From the NCBI RefSeq assembly GCF_003573695.1, contig NC_039358.1:15066637-15130636 (forward strand): 64,000 bases of DNA, written 5' to 3'. This DNA is from Papaver somniferum (taxonomy: Eukaryota > Streptophyta > Magnoliopsida > Ranunculales > Papaveraceae). Positions 37,733 through 48,468 of this stretch are shown here, piece after piece; the first letter of the stretch is position 1; the number at the start of each line of letters is the position of its first letter. Under the pieces are notes generated by a model that did no database searches, was not told where the DNA came from, and saw only the letters and a list, made by a program, of their open reading frames with translations. Made by a program: the position numbers and the translations under genes.

Positions 37733-39984
37733 ATTATCCCCCATCAAGCTGAAGTCTTCTACAAGGAGTGACTTTGAGCTTGTGTCGAAAAATTTCAAAT
37801 TTTGGTCCTGCCAAACCCTTTGTAAAGATATTTTCTATTTGATCCCATGTGGAGAGATAAGTTACCTGCAAGCTTTTGCTGTGAACTAGTTTTCTACAAA
37901 ATGATAATCAATAGCTAAATGCTTCATTTTTCTATGAAAGATGGGATTAGAGGATAGTGAAAGTGCACTTTGATTATCACAGGAAATGTTGGAGGAACAA
38001 GCAGAAAGAGATGGAGATCTTTTAGCAGTTGACATACCCATACTAATTCTGCTGCAGTGTTAGCCAATGACCTGTATTCAGCCTCTGTGGATCTTCTAGC
38101 TACACCATTTTTCCTTTTGCTTGACCAAGAAATAAGATTGGTGCCAAAGAAGATACAATAACTACCTGTGGATCTTCTAGTGTCAACGGAACCATCCCAA
38201 TCAGCATCACTGAAACCATGAATTTCTAAAAGACCCTTTGAAAATAATAACCCAAAATTCAAAGTGTGTTTGATATATCTTAGAATCCTTTTTGCTGCCA
38301 ATTAAATGAACATCAGTAGGTGCTTGCATGTGAAGACATACTTGATTAACAACAAATCCTATTTCAGGTCTTGTCCAAGTCAAATATTATAATGCTCCTA
38401 CAAGGGACCTGTATTCACTTGGATCAGATAAGAAAGTTCCATCTGATTTGGACGATTGACTAGATGGAGAAATGGGTGTACTGTAAGGCTTAACACCAGT
38501 CATATCAAACCTTTCTAGTAAATCCAGAGCATACTTGGTTTGGCTCAAAAATAGCTGTTGAGAATTCTTTTAACTTCAAGACCAAGGAAGTAATGCAGTT
38601 CTCCTAAATCCTTGACAGGAAAATGAGACTGAAGAATAGAGATGAAGGACATCAAAAAATCTTGAGAGTTCCCTGTGATAAGAATATCATCAACATAGAC
38701 TAGGATGATAGTATTCTAGAACCAATCTTTTGTACAAACAAGGGAGAATCTGTTGTTGATGGTTTAAAAAGATGAGACGCCAAAACATTCAATAGTTTGT
38801 CATACCAAGCCCTTGGGGTTTGTTTAATACCATATATAGATTTGTGTAACTTGCAAACATGATGAGGTTTATCAGCATCAACAAAACCTCCAAATCTCCA
38901 TGTAAGAAGGCATTACTCATATCCAACTGAGTGATTGGCCAAGAAAAATTCACAGCTAGAGATAAAATAAACCTAATGGTTGTTGGTTTAGCAACAAGAC
39001 TGAAAGTCTATGTGTAATCTGTGCCTTCTTGCTGATGAAAACCTTTAGCTACAAGTCAAGATTTGAATCTTTGAATGGTACCATCAGCATTATATTTGAT
39101 CCTAAATACCCATTTACATCCTACGACATTATAAGAAGTATATGGATCAACTAAAGACCAAGTACAAGCTTCCTTTAAAGCAGTATGCTCTTCCACCATA
39201 GAATTCTTCCATTTTGGGTGTTTGAAAGCTTTTGAAAAGTATGTAGGGGTAGGTGGAGGTATAGCAAAAACTAGATTACCAGATAAAACATGTTTTGTAC
39301 TAAAAGTTTTGGGTTTGAAAATACCTCTCCTGCCTCTAGTGACCATGGAATGTGAGTTGAGAACTGAAGTTGGAGCAGTATCATCTGAAGTAGATACAAT
39401 AACAGAACTCGTTGGAGTTACTGAAGTATTAGTGATATCCTTTGAAGAAGTAGTTTCAATAGAGACTCGGTGATAACACTAGGAGGATGAGAAGTAAATA
39501 CTGAAGCAGATTCTTTAGAAGTAGTACAGTGGTTTGAAGTATCAATAGAACCAGTCACCAAAGGAAAATGATTCTCATTAAACACAACATGCCTTGAAGT
39601 ATAGATTCTGCCAGTCTTGATATCTAAGCATCTGTAACCTTTGTGCATTGAGCTATATCCAATAAAAATACAATGTATGCTTATAGGTTGCAATTTATGT
39701 TTGGTGTAAGGTCTTAACCATGGAAAACAAGAACATCCAAAAGTCTTGAGAAATGAGTAATCTAGTACTTAATGAAATAACTTCTCAAATGGAGATATAA
39801 ATACAATACTTCTAACAGGTAATGTGTTAATAATGTAGTTTGCAGTCTGAAAAGAGTCAACCCAAAAAGAATCTGATAAACCATATTGAATCAAAAAAGT
39901 TCTACCCGTATCAACAATGTGCCTATGTCTGGATTCAGCTACATCATTTTTCTCAGGTGTATGTGGACATGATACCTCATGTAA
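37733..39984 (-). pseudogene. Ty1/copia reverse transcriptase, RNase H and integrase C-terminus (decayed)
   Basis: Read leftwards from 39984: the integrase C-terminal half (HTPEKNDVAESRHRHI, about 39890-39960), the GAG-pol linker region ([16 protein letters not shown], 39600-39690), the RT start (VGCKWVFRIKYNADGTIQRFK, about 39056-39130), the RT active site YVDDILIT (about 38670-38700), and RNase H with FSDADWDGSVDTRRSTG and STEAEYRSLA (37924-38301). Several frameshifts and stops break it into ORFs, so it is not functional. The order integrase-RT-RNase H is diagnostic of copia. It continues at 51204 after the F2 insertion. Confidence 0.92.
39980..39984. repeat. Target-site duplication of F2, left (TGTAA)
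   Basis: TGTAA before the 5' LTR; TGTAT follows the 3' LTR at 51204-51208, matching 4 of 5 bases. Confidence 0.65.
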
Positions 39985-42881
39985 TGTTAGAGCATAGCTC
40001 GGTTGAACCCACCAAATGTTGATATGTCAAGTTTGATTGTCATATTTTAGTAAATCAAAATTCATTTAAGGATCCACTTGATTAAATACGAGAGTCAACT
40101 TCATACAGGTTACCTTGAAAGTATTAAGATATGAGACTTACAAGTATTACATGAAGACTTGAAGAATGTGAAGAAGTATAGAGCTACAACGATAACATCA
40201 TCCTTCCTCTTGAGGTTAGTAATATTTGACTTGAACTATTTCATTCCCTAACTTATCTTTCAAGTCGTGCATATTGAAAACGTAACTGCGAAGCTGTATA
40301 TGATACTCTAGTTAGACATAATATTAAGGAATACAATACGAGGTTTATTTCTTAACCATTAAACTTTGTATATAAGACATCGATATAAACGTATGAATGT
40401 TATTGTGATTATGTATGGGTATGAGTGAAGATGTCATCCTAGGAAACAATGTTTTACATTCGTTTAAAGAAAGTAATTTCGCAAACTTGTTTTGTGAATC
40501 GAAAAGGAAATCTCTAGGCTTATTGGTATTGTTATTCATTGCAAATTTATTTTTAATTACCAATATGTGTGTTTAGTATAACCGCTCATAAACTTGTTTA
40601 TGTTCTTGGTAAAACTATTCACAAGGCTTGACTTATGTATTGGTATGACTTTTATTAGTGAAACCGATCTTAAGTAATCACTCAAGATGGCATGATCGAT
40701 GCCTTGTAAATAACAACTTTTATCTAGTCATTGGGGAACCGATCCTAGTAAGAGGTGCAACAAATTTGCAATAGGGGAATCGATCCTTGTAAGAGGTGCA
40801 ACAAGTTTTTAGTAGATGGGAGAACTGATCCTATGAACATGTGCAACAAGTTATTAGAAGATGGGGGGAACCGATCCTATGGACATGTGCACCAAATATA
40901 AGTAGTTACCATAAGTATGTGGGGAACCGATCCTAGTACCTAGTCAACCGAGTTTTGGTAACTAGCGTGACTATGCACAGTACTCATATGGAGGTAGAAC
41001 CGAAACTTGTTTTGGTAGAACCGTGAAACCCATGATTGGTGATTTGATAGGATAATCGATCACATAGTTCTTGGAATTCAGATGATCCAATTCTAAACTT
41101 GTTTGGAAGTGTGGAAAATCGTTTCCAAGATTGTAAGTATGAAAAAGGACTTGCAAAGTAAAGATGTCGACATACTTTGAACATGTGCAGTAACTCTTAT
41201 CATTAATTGTTCATAGATATTCCTTAATAGCTAAAGGACAATCCCAGGATCGAAATAAATTGAGAATCTTTTAATTAAGGTTTCTTAGTTTTTATATGCT
41301 ATTTAATTTCCAGCAATTAAATGAATATCTTTAGAAAATAATAATTAGTAATGTGCATTTACTGATTATAGATTTTTCTATTGGATTTCGGTCAATATTT
41401 GGATAGTGCATTTCCAGGAACTATGAAAACCAATTTTGTGTTTATTGCATATCTTTGAGAATATTTGGACAGTGCATTTCCAGGAATTATAAAACCGATT
41501 TTGTGTTTATTACATATCTTTGAGAATATTTGGTTTTGGAAATTCTTTGGTGTCCAAACTTCCTTGTCTATAAATACTGAAGTTTGCATCTCTAGCAAAC
41601 TAATCCTCAGAGCCAGCAAAACTACCTTAGTTATGTTGTTACTAGTGGAGCCGCCTATCGGAGAGGAGAGTACCCTAATTAGGAGAAATCTCTTACGGCC
41701 GCTCGGTTTAAAGACTTCTTTGGGATTTAGAAGCTCTATTAGTACCGTTAGTGGGAAACTAGATAATTACAGTTTATTTTAGTTTTCGATTGATTTGATT
41801 GACTAAAGGTGGTTGAACTTTGATTGCACCTAGTTTTTTTATGCTGGAGAAGCTTCTCTTCTGATATAAGATTCACTCAAACTAGATCGAAGTTTCGACA
41901 GGGATATTTAAACTGTTTGTAGATCTAAAGACGTATTGTGATAATCCAACGTTAATAGACTCCGTTCTGTGGTGATTGATCACAAGAGATTCAAGTTGAT
42001 TGTGTGCAGGTGTTTATTGAAGATCAAAGAAGATTTGAAGACAAGAAGAATTTTTGAGTTCATAATCTTTGGTGTGCATAATACTTGTTTCGGCTGGAAA
42101 GGGATCCAACTATAATCGGTTTATCCTTGTGATAGATTGGATTGATTAGTTGAGTAGATCGGCATCAATACACTTCTTTGTGATTAATAGTATTGATTGC
42201 ATAGTCTAACAATTACTTCGGTAGTTGTTGAGAGATTGATCTAAGGACCCGACAAAGGAGTTTATTGGTTAAACGGAAGAGCCTTTGTCAAACTCATATC
42301 ACGTTGTTTGAAAAGAGTTTTTACCGAACATATTTGTTGTTCCTTTACAGTTTGGAATACGAACCAAAGGAATTGTTCCAAGTGCGTAACTTATTGAAAG
42401 GTGGAGGCGCAGGGATACTGAGGAAATTAGGTGAACTACAGGTTTAGTTGCTTGGTCTCAACTATACGAAGTTGGTTTGATTTTGTATAACGACTTAATT
42501 CTGAGAGTATTCAATTCTGGACTAGGTCCCGGGGTTTTTCTACATTTGCGTTTTTCTCGTTAACAAAATTTTGCAGTGTCATTTACTTTTGTTTTTCGTA
42601 ATTATAATTTGTTTATTATAATTTAAAGTAAATTACACAAACGTTAATTCCTATTTTACTTTATAGACAATCCCTAGAGTTTGGTTAAGTCCAAACCTAT
42701 TATCAAGTAAACATACTTCGTTGTTGTAGTGTCTCGATCTCGTATCCATAGACGATCATACGAAGTGTGAACCAATTAGTTGTATTGTCTCGACTCATTC
42801 CATAGACAATCACTTTCGGAAAAGGACTTATAGGTGGAAAAGTTTTAGACTGAGGTATATTTGGGTACCCTCGTCTTTTCA
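39985..42881 (+). repeat. 5' LTR of F2 (2,897 bp)
   Basis: TGTTAGAGCATAGCTCGG...CTCGTCTTTTCA. It holds a run of GAACCGATCCTA-type repeats (40730-40940) and a 66-bp tandem duplication (41394-41459 and 41460-41524) that is single in the 3' LTR. A 95-bp segment (41039-41133) is absent from the 3' LTR. Confidence 0.9.
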
Positions 42882-42883
42882 AT

Positions 42884-42895
42884 TGGTATCAGAGC
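42884..42895 (+). other. Primer-binding site of F2
   Basis: TGGTATCAGAGC, 2 bp after the 5' LTR, complementary to the 3' end of initiator-Met tRNA. Confidence 0.88.
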
Positions 42896-42951
42896 AGGCA
42901 AATACGGAAAGATATAACAATCTAGATTTGGTGCGATCCAACCTATAAGAT

Positions 42952-43599
42952 ATGAGTCAAAATAAGAAAAGCAAGGCTAAACTTATAAAGAAAGACTCAA
43001 TTAACATATGTCAAGATAATGAGAATAAAGTCTCAGAAAAGGTCAATGGAAATTGGTCTCGAAAGTCTTTTCGAAAATCAAAGAAAAAGTCTTTGACTGA
43101 TAATTTGATTAAGATTCAAGTTTCTAATCATAAAAGAATGAATCTGAAACTCAAGAAATCTGTTTTGGATCCGACTCCAATTCCTCGTGAAAAATCGTCT
43201 TTTACGGAATGCGAAAAGCGATTAGATTCACTAGCAGACCCAAGTTCTGAATATCGTAAGTTGTTAGTAAGGTTTTTCAAAAATATTGAAACCTATTCAA
43301 AAAATGGAACAATCATTGACAGTCTAGATGATGCTACAGAACTTATTGTTCAATTAAACGTAAGAATATGTGAAGGAAAGTGAGAAACACCCGGTCTTCA
43401 AAATAATCTGGCAGATTATATGGAACAAAAATTGGCCTTGTGTAATGAAGTTCATCAACAGACTACTGAGTGTAAAATTCTCAATCAATCACTAGAACAC
43501 TCACAGATAAGGAATAAGATCCTTATTGAGAAACTTCTTAGTGTAACATGTCAAGAGGTATATCTAAACAGATGTTTTGAAAAACATTTCCAACAATGA
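42952..43599 (+). pseudogene. Lys-rich gag-like ORF of F2 with in-frame stop
   Basis: A 143-aa ORF starts 56 bp after the primer site with a strongly basic N-terminus (MSQNKKSKAKLIKKDS). The same frame continues after one TGA (43381-43383) for about 70 codons (to about 43599) with a heptad-like pattern (LADYMEQKLALCNEVHQQT, ILNQSLEHSQIRNKILIEKLL), so one longer protein was probably broken by the stop. Position and charge fit a gag-type nucleic-acid-binding protein, but there is no zinc knuckle and I cannot name a family. Confidence 0.5.
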
Positions 43600-45029
43600 A
43601 TGACCTTAAGAGGATATATAGAATGTCTTGGACAAGAGATATTAGAAAACTGTTGACTGGCAGATCTAGACCACACGGGTTCAAGTTCAAAGAACATACC
43701 ATCCTGGGCACAAGATGTAATCGAGGATATTGCATCTCGCAATTTTCCTAACAAAGAGGATGGGTTCAATACCCATGAAGAGGAACATGATGATGTTCCT
43801 AAACAAGAGGGGAAAATATCTCCTCAAGAGGTATTTGATGAGGAATATCCTCATCCCAGTGCTTAAACGCATTGGAATGTGCATCCTTAGAATTCCCAAT
43901 CTTCGGATGTAAGGAAGCACATATACCCGGGCATTCTGTATCCTGACAACTTCTCTTATTCAATATAGAGAACTTACACAATCTAACTAAAGATGCTTAA
44001 TCTGTCTTCAAGTGTATAAAAGTTGTCTTACAACAACTTGTGTAAGAAGGATAAATCTACTCCTCTGAGAGTACCTTTAGATGTATGATCTAAATGGTTG
44101 ATTCTTTCCAAAGAATCTTTGTGATTGAATAACACATTAGATGCGAAAATCTTTTCAAATCTGGTCAGAGTTATTTATTTAAGGCTGACTCCTATTTTGG
44201 AATGTGTTAGACGTTTTTCGAATATATAAACTCATATTATTTGAGAAGATATGGTAACAGGATGAATCCTCAAACCAGATCTCAAGCAAATCTTCTAAAA
44301 GCTTTGAGTGGAATGTATTCAAATGAATCAATGCATCTTGAAAAAGTCTTCAAGAAATCTGGTTGTGAAGATCATGAAAATGAAAAAGATGATATGAATC
44401 ATATTCTTGTCCAAAATAGTTTGGATACTAAAATTGATATTATCAATCTTCGATAAGTCTTCCTCAGTACCATCGAAACTCATCATAGACAAACAACACT
44501 ATTAAGATCTGTTATCCATAACCAAAGAAAGCTGATCAAGTTTGGAATCGGTAGTAGGGAGTATGCTCGAAATATTAATCGAAAGGTTAACTCTTTAGCC
44601 TGTGAACATAATCAAGGTACTGTGAGCAGAATCCGTGATATCAGTCGAGATGCTATTGATGAAGATCCTGAAAAATTTGAGGAAATTGAAGATGATCTTT
44701 AAGAATGTTTAATAGACAGTAGTTTTGATTATTTCAGTAAAGTCTATTTTGAATAAAACTATCTTATTATGAATAAAATTATTATTTTATAATTTTTCTT
44801 GTGATAGTTTTCGGTTACATAGCCCGTGCTTGAATGATTTATTTTATTGCTATGTATGTTTATGAGATGTTTGATTTTGTTTTTATTACCTTGATATTCG
44901 ATCTCATAATTGTGTGAACCCTTATGGTTTGGGTGATTTTTTGATTTAGCGGGATTAAGTTCTAGCCTAAGTTAGTAGGCTTTATCAAAGGATCATGAAG
45001 GGTTCCTGTAGAAACAATATGTGAAAAAG
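43600..45029 (+). other. Internal remnant region of F2
   Basis: Scattered short ORFs on both strands (for example 44241-44456, 71 aa) and AT-rich sequence. The plus-strand pieces at 44230-44700 look like remains of a continued coding region (LEKVFKKSGCEDHENEKDD, and a frame ending NRKVNSLACEHNQG) but no domain is recognised. Confidence 0.4.
45025..45029. repeat. Target-site duplication AAAAG, left copy
   Basis: AAAAG directly before the solo LTR; the same 5 bp follow it at 46985-46989. Confidence 0.8.
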
Positions 45030-46984
45030 TGTTGTGGTTATAAAGAGCACACAATACACTTGCAAGTATACAAGGTCAAGATTTGTAATAAAAGGGTGAG
45101 TAGGGGTTTGTCCACAGGGAGAGGAGCATATAAGAAGTTTTCCTAGGCTAATAAGAGTGGCAATGCACTAAGGCAGTGAGCAAAACATGTAAATGATATG
45201 AACCAAGGCTTGGAAAGTAAAGCAGCAAAGAAACAGCTAAGAGAAGCAGCAAATAACCAAGGCTTGGAAGCCAAGGGCAGGGTGAGTTCAGTGCACTGAC
45301 TTCAGTGCACAGTAGCTACGAAATGCAAGAAAATGAAAGGCAAGAAAAGTAACTGAAATACAAGCACACAGGACTGAAAAATATAAGTGACTGAAAAGGA
45401 ATTGGTGGGTAAGCCAAGGCTTATGATCCACCTTGTGTCCTAATCAAGTGACATGTTTCTAGGTTATGTTCATTCCTAAGCATACAACTAGAAATGGAAG
45501 AACACCAACTTGCTCACTAGTCTACCCCTAGCATTGGCTGTCTTTTGACAGTACAGCCAATCACAGGCTCTATGAGCATTGGCATCTCACATTTGCACAA
45601 TCAAAACATACAAGGAAGAACTATCCTAGCTCATTTACACTTGACAGTGCACAAGGCTTCACTGAGCCTTGGCCTGAAGCTGATTAGCTCATGCTAACCA
45701 TGTATAAAACATTCACATTCATCATATGATATAAATTAAACACAAATTGCAACATATCAGATAACTACAAACAGAAGCAATTTTCAACTGTCACTGATAA
45801 GCAACTAAAATTTGAAGTTCATAAAAATTGTAGCAAATTCTCTACTGGCTAGTCCAGAGAGGTATACAGTGTCCTCTACATACTTCCTATGACATCAATT
45901 TATACCCATTACACATAATTAGGTTTTCCCCCCAATTTTCCCCCAAAATCAGTAGAACTAGGGTTTGGTGAAATTGATTTACCTACTGTTGATGAGATAT
46001 TCGCTCCATCTCGTCGACCCAATCTTCTCCTGCTTCTTCTCGTTCCTCTCGATCTCCAATTGATGCTTTAATCATCACTTATATCCCCAATTTCTCACCT
46101 AGGGTTTCAGGCAGAGAGATGAGAAATTGAGGTTATTAGTGATGCTAAAGAGATGGTACGTGATGGGTTTAGGTAGAATAGAGTTGGGGAGAAATTAGTG
46201 GAGTGATTTGGGGGCGGTGTGGTGGTGGCAGTGGAGGTGAAGAAGATGGTGGTACGGTTGCAGGGTAATGGTGGTTTGCAGCAGGGGGGGGGGGGTGATG
46301 GAAGAGTGGCTCGATAGAATGGAGAAGGGTGCGTTTGGGTGGGTGGTATAGGTTCGGTTGCTAGGGTGTTAGGCGGGCGTATCGAGTTTGATGTTCTGCG
46401 ATGCTGAGTCACTGGATGCGAAGCTGGTAGGTAGATCGGACGGTGATGTGAAGTGAAGCTTGTAGCGACCGTCAGATTTTGATACAACGAAGTTAACGGC
46501 TACAGATGGGGTTAGGTGTGTAGTGTTAGGCGGAGAGATCAAACTTTGATGAACAGCAAGGGAGCGACCGTTGGATTCAACTACCATCTAATCTGAAGGC
46601 TTGAATTTCAGCGCTGTGGTTGCTTGGCAAGACTTCAGATTTGATGCTCTATTAAGGAGCGACCATCGGATGCTTCTGGGAACGATCTGACGGCTGAGAA
46701 CGGAGGCGCTCTTTTGTGTGTAGAAAATGAGGTTGTGCGCACCATTCTTCGCGTCTTCCTTGCGTAATTTCTCCCGGCTTTTCACTACTTTTCTGCTCTT
46801 TTCGCTCCGCGACTCATCCGAACTTTATTTATTACCAAAAAATGCAAAATTAATTAATAAAAATATTTATTCTTGAAAACAATGAAAATACAGAATATGG
46901 GATAAAATGTAGAATTAATGCACAAGAGATGAGTTAAAATGCCAACAAAAAGGGATAAATATATACAATATTTGGCACTCATCA
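45030..46984 (-). mobile_element. Solo LTR nested in F2 (1,955 bp)
   Basis: On the minus strand it begins TGATGAGTGCCAAATATTG and ends ATAACCACAACA, with a perfect 5-bp TSD (AAAAG). The start resembles plant Ty3/gypsy LTRs of the kind also seen at 28846 (TGATAGACGC). No internal region is present, so it is a product of LTR-LTR recombination. It contains a G12 run near 46286. The Pro/Thr-rich ORF at 46107-46487 looks spurious. Confidence 0.85.
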
Positions 46985-46989
46985 AAAAG

Positions 46990-48468
46990 TCACCATATGT
47001 TGAATCTTTTGGTTTAGCATAAAATCATATGTGTTTCGAGGTTTCAAATTTTGCTTGCAATAGTTAAAACCGGTTTTCAACCTTTCTCTGGTAAAGGTTG
47101 GTTATTGTTATTCTTTTGTCTTGCATAAGGATGAAAACATAATGATATTTCGGTATCAATTCTTCCCGGAAAGAAGATGCAAATATTATTGGAGAAGAGG
47201 ATGCGGAAATTGAGGTAACAATTTGTTAGTTAATTTTTTCCTGTTTAAGAAAAGCATGATTTTATTTCATATCTTTATTGCTTTTGCTTAACAAAATTTC
47301 GGTACAATTGATGTTGATTCCATTATTTATATATGAATGTTTGATTGTGATTCAATTGTTTCCGGTTAATAAAAACTATTGTTATCTTTCGTTATTGTTT
47401 GATATCAATTGTTTAGGCTTATAAAATTTCGGTGCAATGCAGTGCTATAATGTCTATGTTTGTTTCAATTGCTTCCGGTTGAGATGGATGATTATACAAG
47501 TTGATTTATTTGGTTTGTATGGATTGTTTATGGCTTAAGAAAAGTGTTTCGGGATCATTTGTTTAGTCCAAATGATTTCCGGATAAAAGAAACTAAGTTT
47601 TTCGAATCTTAGTTAGACTTATCAAATGTGGAGGTTTCGGTTATTCAAGTCTAACCGAATGCCTTAACAAGAATTACTTGTTAACTAACCTAGTATTTGT
47701 ATTGTTTAAAAGTGAAAGGTTTAAGTTATTCTTGAGAATAATTAGAGCCCAATGAGAAAAATAAAGTTAATTCTGATCTTTATTTTGGTCTTATCGAACA
47801 AGCGATTATATTTGTACAATCGGTTTAGCAAGAGAACTAAGGTGCTTAGTCGATTTTTTTGATGTGCTAAACTATTAGAGAAAATTGCTTCGGGAAATTG
47901 TTTCCTAGATAACATGTTAAAACCAAATTACTTGTAGTTTCGGTTTTGATATTGGTTATCTAAAGTGGTGTGTAAAACCCTCATGCTCAACTCTTATAGG
48001 TTTGCAAATTCTCTTTGTGAGATTTGTAAGATCCTTTCGGTTTGTCCTTTATTTTTTCGTTTCTTTGTCATTTTGTGACAAAATGGGTGAGTAATATATG
48101 GAGTAAACAAGTGATATTGACTTGTTGTGAGTTGGTATCACTAAGGGAAATGACATTTGTGCTAAAAGGTTTATTCTAACGAAAAGAGTGAAAGCATGGA
48201 CTAAGGGGGAGTCACATACCATATGATACGTAGTTATGAGGAACTACATGAAAATAACAAAGACATGCGGATTGAAAATCTACCTATATTACCTTTAGGG
48301 GGAGTATTAGCTTTGTTATTATAATGTCAGCAGCGGCATGTAAGTATTGAATTTAATGCAGGTTTTGTGCTGTTGAACTCAAGCGTATGTGTATAATGAA
48401 TTCTTGTAATTTGTTTATCCATATGATGTAAGAGTTTGTCACTAAATTGACAAGGGGGGGGGGGGGAC
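46990..48468 (+). other. 3' internal region of F2
   Basis: Non-coding AT-rich sequence related to the reverse strand of 7161-7990. It ends in a G13 run (about 48455-48466) that forms the polypurine tract before the LTR. Confidence 0.65.

Noticed and set aside
41465..41782. 105-aa ORF (and its 93-aa counterpart at 49824-50105)
   Set aside because: Both lie within F2 LTRs at matching positions and have no domain. They reflect LTR sequence shared by descent.
42884..42895. tRNA gene fragment
   Set aside because: TGGTATCAGAGC here and at 5044-5055 (minus) sits right after an LTR and is a primer-binding site, not part of a tRNA gene.
45007..45029. Solo LTR start at TGTAGAAAC (45007)
   Set aside because: No matching TSD there. 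Starting at 45030 gives a perfect AAAAG duplication.
46107..46487. Pro/Thr/Ser-rich 126-aa ORF
   Set aside because: Inside the nested solo LTR, overlapping ORFs in other frames, low-complexity composition; no sign of a real gene.
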